From: Bactrocera neohumeralis | Lineage: Eukaryota; Arthropoda; Insecta; Diptera; Tephritidae | NCBI RefSeq assembly: GCF_024586455.1 | Contig: NC_065921.1 | Coordinates: forward strand, 11,687,401-11,751,400 | Length of the DNA: 64,000 bases | Reading direction: 5' to 3' | In this document: piece by piece, positions 36,390-49,079 of the stretch | Layout of the letters: every line of letters starts with the position of its first letter | Numbering within the stretch: position 1 is the stretch's first letter | The notes under the pieces: generated by a model | The model's input: only the letters and a program-made list of their open reading frames with translations | Told to the model about the DNA's origin: nothing | Database searches by the model: none | Position numbers and translations under genes: made by a program

Positions 36390-37130
36390 CATTTTTGTGC
36401 CCATATACCATCTGATCAAATTTGACCCGGACTGCTTCCTCATTCGTGAAGTCATCTAAAGCTTGCTTCATGTTAGTCGTCCAACCACCTCCATCAATGA
36501 CAATGAAATCGATAAAGGTATATATGTATATACATATACAGTAGGCTTGATCAAAAAAGTTTTTCATCATAAATGTCGTTAATTCATCAGCTTGCTTTAA
36601 GATCTCTGTCAATGACAATGAACTCGAAAAGGTAAAGAAATCTCAAAATCGTCGTGTTGACATCAGAGAGATAGCAGAGTTTCTCAACATCTCTTAAGGA
36701 GCAGCTCAACACAATTATGGTTATGGCTTGGTTTTGAAACGTGTTAAACGCTTATCAAATCGGAATCTTTTACAAAAGCGTTGTAGAGTAGAGGTCGCAA
36801 AAGAGATGCTTGACAACTTAGATGAGAACCCGCAATCATCAAATGCACTATTATTGGAGGCGAGAGGTGGGTTTATAAATGTTACGTTGAAACCATTCAA
36901 CAATCCAGCGAGTAGCGCAGAAAAAAGAGCCGAAATCGAAAAAAAAAAATTTTAGAAGGCTCTAAAGGCCATCTCAGTTTAACTTAATTACAAGTGTATG
37001 GAAAACTATATAAAACTTTGGCATAGTTGTATTGATTTAGAAGTCTATAGTGAAGGCAATAATAAAGATTTCTATTAAAATTCATGAAAAAATAATTGAT
37101 TTTATTGGTCCGTGTCAAATGTAATGATAT
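36390..37130 (+). mobile_element. Decayed mariner (copy H1), catalytic core lost
   Basis: SRPTTSINDNEIDK, and after an insertion of about 90 bases a second SVNDNELEKVKK, then RRVDIREIAEFLNIS, LLQKRCRVEVAKEMLDNL and, near 36865-36935, NALLLEARGGFINV and KPFNNPASS. The tail at 36985-37080 reads YKCMENYIKLWHSCIDLEVY. This is a mariner transposase with the catalytic DDD portion deleted and several stops. The linker is duplicated around the inserted bases. A related copy lies at 58.6 kb. Confidence 0.75.
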
Positions 37131-40100
37131 GAAATGTGGAAAGTCGACTTATAGTTATGCACCTGCGAAATGTTTTTAACCAAACAAAATATAATTTCTT
37201 AAAAGAAGTTCCAAAATTTGTTTCTTTCAAAATTTATCTACATATCTATATATATATCAAAAAACTCATCTTAACCTTAATGTAAAAGAAGGTATAATAG
37301 TTAGAAAGTTTATGTAAGCTAAGGCGTATGCTGTTACTCAGGTTTGGTTATGGGAAACTGACCCATTTGAAGAAGGAAAAAGTGCACCAAGTCAATGTCA
37401 AGTTCTATAAATCAATGAAACCGATTGGAACTTAGCATGAATTTAACTTCAAATAGCTCCACATTGAATAAATTCTATAGTCTAGCTAATATTTCCGTTT
37501 TTAGATCTCAATAGAATGTTTCATGGAAAAACTTAGTGAAAAGGCAAAGTAAATATTGAAATTTTCAAAAAAAAAAAAAAAATAATAAAAAGTAACGAGC
37601 CACCAAATATCAAGAACTTGAAATAACTCTAAAATTGTCATATTGTCTCAAAGGCCAAGCAGGTTGCATAATAAAAATTATCTAGCAAAAAAAGTGTTTT
37701 TTTTTAAAATATTCGTATTTTGCAGACTGCCTGACATAACTCTAAGGATTTTCCACCACAAAAAATTCATAAATATCGAACTATTTATATATTAGTTGTA
37801 ATCGTCACCGGTAGCCACTAAATTGCACTGAAATGCAGCATTACTTCCTTGATAACTTCGCTATATATATTTCACTAGAAATCAAAGCCTTTTTTGGAGC
37901 TTTCCGTTTAATTTTCAAAAATTTCAAAGCGCAGTAATTTCAATTAAAATTTTTATAAATAATTAACAAACTTGCACATGCCTTGAAAGACACTGGTTTT
38001 TTTAATATTTTTTGTACAATTTTTTTTTACATTTTTGCAACCACTATGACCAACCAGCTGTATGTGTGTACGTCTATGTATCGCGATTGGCTGCACTTCA
38101 CTTGTCCAACGCACTGTGATTGCCAGCATTTTTGTTGTAATTAGAAAGTATTTAACTTAAATGTTGGCACACAATTGTACATAAGCGTTGCAGACACCAC
38201 ACAAAGCAACAAAAACAACTAAAAATGCAAACACACACACAGACACAGAGAGCGAGCGACATACAAGAAAGCATAAAATTTGTGCGTGCCGGTGACATTT
38301 CGCCACCACAAGCACGTAAATACACGCACACACATGCAGACAAACATGTGACAGCGCAGTTATTTCACTTTTATCTTCAACTGCTCTTCAGTGCGGCGTT
38401 GTTTTCATTATCGATCGCTGTGTGGCCAATTGCGGCGTTTGACGGTTGTCCAACCATTGTGGTAATGGTAATTGCGCGATTTAGAGCTTTTATGCGCTGC
38501 TCATACATTTGTTCAAATATATATAAATGCATGTGTGTGTGCGTAGCATATTTTTATACGCTCTTAATTTTGCCTTCAATAAAATGAAATTAAATTGTTT
38601 ACAGCATTTTCATTTATTAGGCAAATAATTATACGAAATGGTCAATTGAAATGAAAGCAGTTAATAATACTAAATAATAGTGGAAAGAGTACTAAAGACC
38701 AAAGCAATGTCGGGGTAAAAGTGGCATTGTGCATTGCTTTTGTTGCTATTGTTGCTACTGACTTGCAGCGTGCCAAAAATGTGTCAGATTCTTGCCTGAT
38801 TTTTCACTGTACAACCACAATAGATGAGACTCATGCCTTTAGTAAATTTCCTTAACAAGTAAAGCGAAGTTTTGGCTGCTAAAAAATTAAAAATTGATGT
38901 TAGAAATAATTTTTTTTTTTTCAAATAATGCGTTTTTTCTTCTTTGGCAGCTCAAATTCTGTAGAAAAACTTTCATGTGTAAACTTTTTCCATTGCATTT
39001 TTCACGCTTAGTTTCATAATTTCCTCTTTTTCAATTAATTATTTTCAGTCAGTTATTGGAAATGCCTGCTACTAGCTTTCAAAGCTTTGCTCTGCCATTT
39101 ACATATGTAAATGTCTGCTTATTGGTCGCCAACTCAGCGACTGCGTTGGTAAACCTTGGCATTCACGCTTTACTTCTTTAAGTGGCTTACGTTAATTTTA
39201 TGCATTTTACATATTAATGTAATATTTAAATAATTCAACTATGCTTATGGTAGCATATTAATCGCGTTTAATGTTTGTACGCGTTAATTCCTTTTAAGTA
39301 AGCACATTAGTTACCACTTTCGCTTTTCAAATACCAAATAATATTAATTACAAATATTTTTATTGTAAAGAAAGCAAGCAGGTAATACGTGGAATATGGC
39401 TAACTTTTGATATTAGTTTCATTGTCATGTAATATACCAAAAAGTATATATGAATATGAATAATATGGATAGAGGGTTGTAAATAATGTATTAAAAAACA
39501 ATGAATTATATTATTTTTTAATAAAACTTTTTTATTTTGTAAGTTTTAAACTCAAATATCGCATTAGAAAAAAATTAATGTCAAATTTATAATTAAAAAT
39601 TAAAATTAAGTATTTTCCGTGTCATAAATCCATAAAAACGATAGAGAAGTAAGATTAAGTTAGTTTCATGTTCACTGTATTCTATACACTAGTGAATATT
39701 TCCCAATATCAGATTCTAAGGCAATACTCTGTCGAAAGAAATTTAGTGAAAAAGACGAGCTGATGGTTAATATTGTAAACTATTTCAAAGAAATAAAATA
39801 TCACTACCAAATATAATCAAAGAGTTAATGGAACGCTAAAATTTGTATACATCTTGCAACAACAAATTTTTATGTTGAATAATATTGGATATTTAATATC
39901 CAGTTTAGAATGAAAAATTATAACAAAATTAATTTTTTGTCAATGTAAATTATGTATGCATGATTATCAATTATTTTGGTATTAAAAATTCGAATTATCA
40001 ATTTGAATTCAACATTTTTTAATTTAAAAAATCCCCAGGCCTAAATATAAATATCTATTTTCTATATTAATTATTAAATTTTATGTCGTGTTTTTTAGAG

Positions 40101-40230
40101 ACTTTGAAGGTTTACTAATCAAGACACCTAGAACTACATTTCATACGAAGCCAAAATTCCTATTGGTAATCGATAGAAGAAACTGTAGCGACATGATGGG
40201 AATACTAATGGTCACTGTTTGGTGTATTGA
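37131..40230. other. Long non-coding stretch
   Basis: No supported gene. CACACACA tract at 38230-38250; the 120-codon frame across it (38225-38587) starts in the microsatellite. The rest is AT-rich with poly-A/T runs. Confidence 0.5.
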
Positions 40231-40232
40231 CA

Positions 40233-40425
40233 ATCTCAGGACACCAGGCAAACAATGGAGCATCTCTTGTGCACTTGTCACGCTTTGGCAAGACTATGCT
40301 GTAAGCATCTGGTTTCTCCACGGTATGATACATTGGAGGAGGTATCGGCACCGAAGCCGCAGAATCTGTTAAAATTCACGTCAAGCGCAGGCATCCTGAA
40401 GGATCACTACTCCTCTTGGGCCTAG
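40233..40425 (+). pseudogene. Non-LTR retrotransposon ORF2 3' end fragment
   Basis: Reading frame: TMEHLLCTCHALARLCCKHL, then SPRYDTLEEVS and NLLKFTSSAGILKDHYSSW before a stop. The E.HLLCxCxALAR motif is the zinc-knuckle-like end of LINE ORF2 proteins. It is a different lineage from the pieces at 0.8-1.9 kb and is isolated. Confidence 0.65.
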
Positions 40426-40429
40426 CAAC

Positions 40430-41475
40430 TGAACTTCAACTGCTATATGGTAATCAAAGAATTATTGCACTTTTCAGAATAAATTTACTAATGTGACGTT
40501 AATATATAAAATCAAACAAAAGACTTTTGCAACGAACTCATAATTTGTATGAAAAAATTATACCGAATTGCGGCAAAAGTGATAACCTTTCGGTTTTACT
40601 AACAGAAAATTCTTAATTTATATACTTCGGGTTGCTTAATATGGCATAATTAAACTAAAATTTACTTACATTCTGTCAAATAAACAGTTGACACTTCATT
40701 GCCACATTTTCTAAATGTTTTTACAATTGTTTTCAAAACAAATAAGAAGGAAAAAGCAGTGATTTCTTTTTCTACGGTCTTTCTATGCAAACTAGCTTAT
40801 GGCATTCTTGGGAAAACATTCTGTTAGTAAAGATTTAGAGAAGTTGATTATTTTACAGCTTAGACTTTTCTTCAATATTTTTGCGTTTTTGAAGTTGTCA
40901 ACAAATCAATTTCACCAATCAATCAATTGAATTGTTGCTCGCAATAAATAACCTCCTGTTTCATTAATTTGCATTTTAAGAACTTTTCCCAAAGACCTTC
41001 GGCCACACAAAATTTTTTCTCTTATTTACAATTACACAATTTTTGAGTTCAATCAAATTTTGTTGCAAGTTCTTTACCTTTTTCTTGCTTTAACATATTG
41101 AGAAAAGTATTGAATAGCTTAGTTAAAATAATAATAATTAATAGCAGATATTTATTTCATTTTTGATTAATTTTTGTTATTTTTATTTTTTTTATAATAT
41201 ATTTATTTAATTTTTTTTTAATTTTTTTTAAATTAAAAAAAAAATCATTTTTCCAATTTTTGCAGTTTTCTGTTTAATAAAAAATAACTAAGTAAATGTT
41301 AAAATTGTTGCTGATTTTCGTGTTTTTTTAATTATATTATATTATAATTTTTTATTTACATTTTTTCTGGTATTATTTAATTTTTTTATTTTTTTTTCAT
41401 TAACATTTATTTATGTATATGTCATATATTTCGTTCTGTTACTGCTACCAGTACCATATTAATTATTATAATACT
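40430..41475. other. AT-rich, no gene
   Basis: Long T-runs after 41170. Nothing recognised. Confidence 0.5.
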
Positions 41476-41479
41476 TTTT

Positions 41480-42010
41480 ATATATTTCAGAAATATTTTT
41501 TTTTATTTTTAATTTCTTATTTATGTTTCCGAATTTATGTAATATTTTTAAGATCTATTTTTATATATACAATTTCTAAAAATTTCACATAATCTTTATT
41601 GTTAATATTTTGTTATTTGTAATTATTATTTTTTTCAAATTAATTATTGTAATACTGTTTCATATTTCAGAAATATTTTTTTATTTTTATTTTTTATTTT
41701 TTATTTTTCATATTAACGTTTATAATATGTTTTTCATATTTCAGAAATATTTTTTTTTATTTTTAATTTCATATTTATTTTTTCGAATTTATGTAATGTT
41801 TTTAAGTTAATTTTTTATATCCTTAATTTTTTAAAATATTACATTTGCTTTATTGTTAATACTTTTTTTATTTAAAAAAAAATTTTTTTTTTGATTTCGT
41901 ATTTATCTTTTTTGGATTTATGCAATATTTTTAAGATCAATTTTTATATACTTGATTTTTAAAAATTTCACATTTTCTTTATTCTTAAAATTTTGTTATT
42001 TTAATTATTA
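41480..42010. repeat. T-rich tandem repeat region
   Basis: CATATTTCAGAAATATTTTTT, GAATTTATGTAAT(A/G)TTTTTAAG and AAAATTTCACAT(A/T) blocks recur. GAATTTATG-like sites at 41531, 41785 and 41914 give spacings 254 and 129, consistent with units near 127-129 bp. No coding frame beyond Phe/Tyr/Ile-rich translations of T-runs. Confidence 0.65.
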
Positions 42011-42339
42011 TTTTGTTTTTGTATTTTCAGTAATTGTTTTAATATCTTTTATTTTTACACTTTGAAATGTTTTGTAATTTTAAAGTTCTCATTTAGACCT
42101 TTGTACTCACCACTGTAAATATATCGCCTGCGTGTTCTTGACTTTCTAATAGCCTCAAAATCTATTCAATTGTCAGCTACTCACAAATAATGCAGAACGT
42201 ACAGTTAAATATTTTCAGTTACTAGAATCAATGCTTTGCCGTTAGCTGTAGAGCTTTTCACTTGCGCACAACGCACACAGACACACGCGTGCAGAATTTG
42301 CGTTTTTGTTTTTGCTTTTGCTAATAAATCTAATTTTTG

Positions 42340-42740
42340 CAATTTCCGCTTGAGTTTCACCTACTTTTTACAGTTATTTTTTTTTTGGTTTTTTGTTATT
42401 ATAACTTTACTTTAGCAGCTACTGTTTTGCGCTTTTTCTTTCTTTTTCGCGCATTAATTATTTACAGAGTTCTGCGCAGCTTCGGATTTCTTGCACACTT
42501 TTTCGAAAATAGTTTGCGGTTTCGTTGTTTGTTTTCATTTGCGCTTGCAACTAATTAAGCCATCAAACGCAAAGTAACACTTTGTCTGCAAATTAGTAGA
42601 GTTAAAGAAAATTCGCTCGCTGCGCGCTTTAAGTGTATGAACGTTGCCAGGAAAAACGAAAACGATTTTCACCGCGTTGCACTTTGTTTGGCTTTTCGCG
42701 TATCGTGCATTCACTGCAAGTGGCGAAAATTTCGAGCGAG
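42340..42740 (-). promoter_or_regulatory. Candidate distal promoter and non-coding first exon (minus strand)
   Basis: Read on the minus strand this patch has features of a fly 5' UTR: a GCTCTCGCTCG stretch, an initiator-like TTCATAC, then long A-rich, CAAAAACGAAA-like sequence without ATG-rich coding, and a possible donor AAGTAG|GTGAAAC at 42360. It is the clearest GC-enriched, repeat-free patch upstream of the minus-strand gene, whose 5' UTR is known to be spliced. The link to that gene (a ~34 kb intron) is conjecture. Confidence 0.25.
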
Positions 42741-43150
42741 AGCAAAAAAAAAAAAATGGCTAGGCGTCAATGGCTTCCAAGCATGCGCGCCAACTGCGGT
42801 GGGTGGCGGCTGGTGGCGTTTGGTGAAATACTGGCTCCGTTGCGCAGATTTCTAATCCGCTTGCAGCCACTGGTTGGACACACACCACTGGCTTTGCCTA
42901 CAACGCAGTATCGAAAGCAATTTTGCTCGCTTATTTTTGCTACGATTTACTCGAATAATTGTTTTATGCGCAAATCGCAAACACTTCGAATCGAAAGGCG
43001 CACGAGGAAGTCACTTTTACTAGTCGTTGCCACAAAACAACAAGAAACAACGAAAATGTACACACACTTTAAAATCCAGTAAGGTAGTTCTTCAATTGAG
43101 TTACAATTTTTTGTATGCAAAATAGTTAGTTAGTTGCTTGTTCGCCGCAG

Positions 43151-43224
43151 CTACCGTGGATGCGCGTCTGCATCGTTTGCGTTTCGTTAACAAACTGAAG
43201 AAATGGAAAGCCTTGCGCCGCTAC
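43151..43224 (+). other. Exon-like 74 nt open segment
   Basis: Flanked by TTCGCCGCAG and GTAAGTAACC, both good splice sites. The frame is open throughout and reads TVDARLHRLRFVNKLKKW then KALRRY, strongly basic. Base use is clearly less AT-rich than the surroundings. No partner exon was found, so it may be chance or part of an unseen transcript. Confidence 0.25.
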
Positions 43225-43850
43225 GTAAGTAACCCTGCGCTACGATGGCAACTGTTGGCTTGGTTGTGGCTGCTGCAGCTGTTTGCTCAACTCTTTGACT
43301 GACTTGTTGATGGTTGTGTGGCTTGTTGCTTGCTACTAGTTGCTGGCTTTTCGTTTGACTGCCTGCCTGCTGGCTAGCCTAGCCGGTTGTTCGGTGTTTG
43401 TTTTGGTGTCGCTGCTGTGCTAACCGCAGGCACGTCTACCTATTTGGGCTGTCGCTACCGCAAAATGTTGCTGGCAACATGCACACATGTATATACCATA
43501 CATGTTGCTGCGTATTGTGTTGCTATGCAATGTTTACACAAATGTGGTTTATAAAGCATAAGCGGAAAATGTAACAAGTCTGTTGTGAAATGAATGAGTG
43601 AAATTGTGCGCTGTCTTTGAGTGAAGTGGAGTCATGAATGAATGAGTGGGTGTGTTGTGCATAGTGTAGCATATTTGTATAAATTTGAATTTGTTTTAGT
43701 GATAGGCTTATTTTATAAAGTAAGTTTTATTAAGATAACAGTCTGCGTAGAAATTTTTTTATACAAAAAAATCGCTTTATTTTGCTTTGAAAAGAGTGAA
43801 GACCCACAAAACAAAGAAAATCAAATTTTTTAACTTTCCATATCTGACGA
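43225..43850. other. GC-richer then AT-rich non-coding DNA
   Basis: TGGCTTG/GCTGCTG words to about 43460, then AT-rich sequence. No supported gene. Confidence 0.45.
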
Positions 43851-43854
43851 CGCC

Positions 43855-44265
43855 TCAAAGGTGTATAGCTACTATATGAAAAACTTAATTTGAAAACAGA
43901 TATGTTACAAATCCGATCTGAACAATATGTTCGGAGAATTTAGCATTGCTTCGAATAATAATCCATATCAAATTTTATAAAGATATATTTTCAAGTACAA
44001 AAGTTTTCCATACAAGTGGTTTATTTGGATCGATTAGTTTGTATGGCAGCATATATCCACAGTGATGGAATCTGAACAATATGTTCGGAGATTGTAGGGT
44101 TGCCTTTCAAAATATTCTTTGGCAAATTTCGTCAAGATATCTTGCGAAACCAAAAATTTTTCCATAGAAGAACTTAATTTTGATCGATCGTTTGTGTGGC
44201 AGCTATATACTATAATGGTGAAATATCAGGCGATTTCGACAAATGGCCAGCATCTTGGAAGAAAA
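43855..44265 (+). repeat. ~154 bp tandem units (locus 6)
   Basis: GTATGGCAGC at 44041 and GTGTGGCAGC at 44194, spacing 153. TCTGAACAATATGTTCGGAGA occurs twice and a degraded unit precedes from about 43860. A terminus is not clear. Confidence 0.78.
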
Positions 44266-46435
44266 ATAATGCTTGTAACCGGTTTTCTTCATAAGCAAAG
44301 AATTTATAAGTGTTTTGATATATTTTTCCGAAGTAAAATCCTGGAAACCACCTTAAACTTGTATTTTTACTGTCTCTTGGGCTAAGCGACTCAGATTTGT
44401 TATGGACAATCTCATCATAAGTGGATTCTGGGACCTGTTTAAATTAAATTATAATCCAAAATTAGAATATCTCTAATCGAAAAATCTCTTATATACTTAA
44501 AAGAAAATGCACTGAGGACAGTGAAATTCAAACTTTTGCTAGCACTTACTCATCGTCTAAATTATAACAAATACCGCCTCGGTTAATTTATAAAACCCTC
44601 CTTGTATTGGCCACCTTACAATGGCCAAACACGTGTGCTCACTAAACAAAAGACTGAAGCAACAAACTCGCTTCTGTTTACGGACAATGCTGAAGAACAT
44701 ACAAACCACAGAGTGAACTAATTTTTTAACCAAATTTGTGGTTGGTGGTAAACAACAAAACCGAAATGAGACTGAAAATATTTTAAGTTGAAAAAAAAAA
44801 ATTTTAAATTTAAAAAAATTTAAAAAACTTTAAAAAAAATTTTAGATTTAAAAAAAAATTTAAAATTTAAAAAAATTAAAAGAAAAAATTTGGAAAAATC
44901 CACTTGTTTTTGTTACTTCTACCTCAGTCGCAGCAAGTACTCGCAGCCTGTAACTTTTTGCGTAAGCTTGTCACATAATATGCACTCATTTACAGTAATT
45001 CAATTAAATAATTTGAAGTTGTTAGTGTTTTTGTTGCAGTCTACTTCAAACTTTTGTCCAACAAATTGCGCGGCATTATATTTTTTGTGTGGCAGCAGCG
45101 CTCCCCGAGTGCAACGGATACAAGTGTGTGGTATAAAATCGCAGCGCCAGTTTGTGGCCTTAAATATTTCAGCACAACAACAACAAATTCAAAAACAACT
45201 CTAATTTAAGAGCATTGCAGCGGGATTTTGTTTATTTGTTTTTGTTGCAGACTTACAATTTAGGCGCATTTGATTGAAAAAATGCTGGTAATTTAAGGCT
45301 TTAAGTGGCTTTGGTTACATGACGCCACATTATGGCGCTGCAGTGGATACCACAGCTATTTTGGCTGGTGATGCGATGACGCCCAAATTATTGGTGAACT
45401 AGATATTACGTTTATGATAGCTATGTTATTTTTTTGATTTTCTAATTTTTTTTATGCTGCACTAGATATCGGCTTACCACAATTTCGTTTAAGCATGTGG
45501 TCTGTGTTGCAATAACCAATTTATGTGTTAGCGATTCGCTGCATCTTTGTAATAATTCATCGTTAAATGGGGGTGCGCTGCAGCTAATTGCTCACTTGAG
45601 AGATTGTCTTAATTAATTGCGGCTAAGAGTTAGTATGGTGATTGGTAAATGCTAATCTAAAATTCTATTTATCATCGTAGAACACTAAACTATTTTAATG
45701 CTAATGTTTATTGCCTATCATTATGGCAAATAAAAGATGAATCACTGTAACTAAGTTGTTTTTTGATTAAAAGTAGAAAATTCTTTTAATTATTTGCTTT
45801 TTTCGAAGTTGCATTTGGCAGTAAAATTTGAAGCTTGTGAATTGAAATTTAGCTACGAGGTCAAACAATTTATGATCTTATAATTTTGGTATTTAGTTCT
45901 GCATTTACTATTTTGTGAGTCACTCGAGAAGGCTCAAATCTGATGGATTTTATAAATAGTTACATGAATGTCTTGTAGAGCAAAATAAATATTGTGAATG
46001 AAAGCTTTGTTTTTTAAATACAGTTCATTTTTACACCGATGATCTTTCAGTTAAGAGGCTTCTCTGATGACTTTTGTCACATTATCGAAAGTAGACACCT
46101 AGGAATTGACTGTTTTATGAGAAGATTGTCAGGTACACCTGTGGCCACGCACAATTTACCTCTCTACTTTCGTCAACCTACCTCTACTTAACCTCTAACT
46201 AACCTCTTTTATATCTAGTTTTGGATCAATGGTGTCCTAACTATACGTATTAATAAATAAAATAAAAAAATTTCGGACTTCGACAAAACTAGATTTGTTT
46301 CTCTAAGAGCTCTCTCAAATATTTCAGACAGTAAGGAATTAATGTAGTTATCTTCATCAGTATGCGAAAATTATAATTAATTCATTATCTTAATTTCAGA
46401 TTAAGGTTCATTCAAAATGTTGCCACACACTTTTT
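44266..46435. other. No gene recognised
   Basis: A-homopolymer block at 44786-44890. The 104-codon frame at 44890-45204 has no domain. 45.0-45.7 kb is less AT-rich and repeat-free. Confidence 0.5.
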
Positions 46436-46439
46436 GTAG

Positions 46440-46805
46440 TAGGAGGAAGCATCCAAAGCCGGAGTGCGGAACTTTAATCCGCCAAACCTAACCTTCTCCC
46501 AACTCATATCTCTCCCACGGAGACTGCAAATTGCTCAGCCAACTCTTAACTCACGATAGCAAGCCATTGCCGAAGAGTGTTCATGCTATCATTGCATTTG
46601 AGGTCATCCAGATGTTTTGCCTCTGATACCACTATGAAGTTATCCGCATATGCAATTCTTTTCGCGTTTTTTGGTTGATGTATTTTTATTTTACGAGGGG
46701 GTGGTACATCAGGTTCCATAGTAGAGGGCCTACGGCCAAGCCTTGTGGCACTCAATTCGAGATAATGTAGCTCTGAGTGCCCTCGATCGTGTCGAAATAA
46801 CAATG
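46440..46805 (-). pseudogene. LINE reverse transcriptase fragment
   Basis: On the minus strand 46803-46546 reads RIAYADNFIVVSEAKHLDDL and MNTLRQWLAIV, the YADD catalytic region of a Jockey-like reverse transcriptase. The second Asp of the YADD box is Asn (YADN). The frame stops soon after. The adjoining 46455-46525 segment is the repeat shared with 27.58 kb. Confidence 0.72.
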
Positions 46806-49078
46806 TGTTATTTTCAAAATGATTTGTTTTAAAGTATTTCTTAATGCAGTAGCATTTTTCAGTCTGAATAAAATTTGCTCAGATGGTATAATGTATTACC
46901 TACAAGCAACTGTTCAATTTTAAAAGTATCAGACTGATTTTTATTCCGATATCATCATAATAAACATTGGACCTCCAGCCATCTTTCTAAAGATGCGTGG
47001 ATCTGATATTTTGATCTAAATAGGCTCTGTCTTTGACGCAGCTGTTACACTTAATACTAAGCCAAAAGACCTAACCTAATTTTCAGTGTATTCGATTTAA
47101 GTGTTACTTGGATTTCAGATCTTTGTATGACTATGAATGTACTATATAGTTTAGCTCACCTACAACCCTCATTTGACCAGATGTGTAATACAATTTTTTT
47201 TTATGAAGAAAGGCGTGCGATCTATAAAAGAAAAATTAAAAGAAATTAGTCGAAATTCGGGGAATAATACCCAACAAAGTTCGATTTTCAAGCGTCTTCC
47301 TAACTAAGCCATACATATAAGACCTGAATTAGTCTTGAAGGCCTCAGCCGCATCTGATTGTCCGTCAGTAAAAATAATTTCTTCACTTATATTTATTAAC
47401 CAAAATTACTAATTAACTGAGGCGAGTGTCTAAAAAAGATAACAATCCTTCTTAACATTATGCTATCTTCATTGCACCAATTTAAAATATAATAATTTTT
47501 GGTAGCCAAACAACTGCTCAATCAAAAGACATTTTTTATTCATAATTGATGTATTGAGGTTAATAAAGTACAGTTATTATAACTGCAGGCTTAAGACGAG
47601 GCGGCACGCGCAACTGTCGCACTTTAATGAGCTTCGCAAATTGCTGCTGTGCGCCAATTGGCAATGTGACAAAAGAAAAATCAATAATTCCAAAATCAAT
47701 AAATACAAAGAATATCAAAAAAAAAAATGAAAAATGAAATTCCAGTGTATAACAAATAATATTGAAGGTGAATTATTATTTATAAAATCAGAGCCAAATT
47801 CAAGCATTTTCAAGGAAATTCGGCAAACCAAACAATTAAGTTTGACTGGAAATTGGCATTTATCGGCAACAAAGGCCGCAAAAAAATAAAAGAAAAAATG
47901 CAGGTATTTGAAAAATTTGCAGTAAAAATCCATTGTGGGCTAAACAAATTGTTTTTTTTTTTACCAGGTCATCGCGATTATGGCAGTTTTAATGCCATAA
48001 CTGGAAGCCTATATTTTTATAGCTCCACAAAAGTGCAGTTAACATTCCAATGTTTTCTTTAAAAATGTGTACTTAAAATTAGATGAGAAAAAAGTTAAGT
48101 TTTATATGTTAATTAAGTGAAGTATTTGATTACTTAACTTCAGTTAGCTGATTTTCATGGAAATTAAGTTAATTAATTTAAATACTTGCTACAATTCTCA
48201 GCACAGACAAGCGGCCTTGCTATTCCACACAAACACATACACACAATATAATTCCATATCAAAGTACTACTTAACATCTGGAGATTTACCAAATTAATTG
48301 TTTGTACAGCTGCCCCCAAAACTTAAGCTTTTCACAGCTCACTCCCAGCGTGGTTTTGTTTTGTGCCTGTGAATTGCATAACTTTCAAGAATTTTCGGCA
48401 TTGTTTGTGGCGCTTTGTTATGTATTATGTACATACGTACGTATCTAGTACATAATGTGGGTATATACTCGTATTAATGATTTTTACTTGTTTTTTGTAT
48501 GCATGCGGGGGCTTAGTTTATTGCTTCATTTCGAATGCAGTTTGAATTTCGGTTTGAAAATGTTTAGCTGAATTGCCACGCTTGAAACTGCATAGCTAAA
48601 CGCTTGAAAATTGTTATGCGGTACTCATAGATACATTAAAGTTTTTCCACTTCTGGGTTTCCAATGGAATTATAAAGAGCAAAATAGCAATTAATATAGT
48701 TTTATGATGCAAACTGAAAATTTGCAGAAAATCTATCAAAACCTAACTAGAAGGAAATATTGTCAATGAGAATGAGGACTAAACAAGAACACAAAAACTA
48801 AGTTTTGCTGAATCTTAACCAAATTCATACCATTTTTAATTTGCTGATAGTTGACCCGATCTTTGTAACAGCCAGAAGAATACAACCAGTATATATTCAA
48901 GATTAAGGGAATCGTGAACAGTAAAAATTTATGGATGGTTCCTATCATAATCCCTTTAGATGCTCTTTGAGAGGATATACTATACCAAATTCGTTAGCAT
49001 GGTCTATATATTTATTCGTGGGTCTATATAAATGATATGTATTATTCATGCAAGTATTATATTTTGTAAAATAGTATT
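46806..49078. other. No gene recognised
   Basis: Short frames only. AT-rich DNA without recognised family. Confidence 0.5.
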
Positions 49079-49079
49079 A

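Noticed and set aside
38225..38587. 120-codon frame
   Set aside because: Begins in a CA microsatellite; no recognisable domain.
42633..43082. 149-codon frame with KKKKMARRQW
   Set aside because: Longest unexplained frame outside the gene, but it spans a 13-base A-run, shows no domain and lies opposite the candidate 5' UTR.
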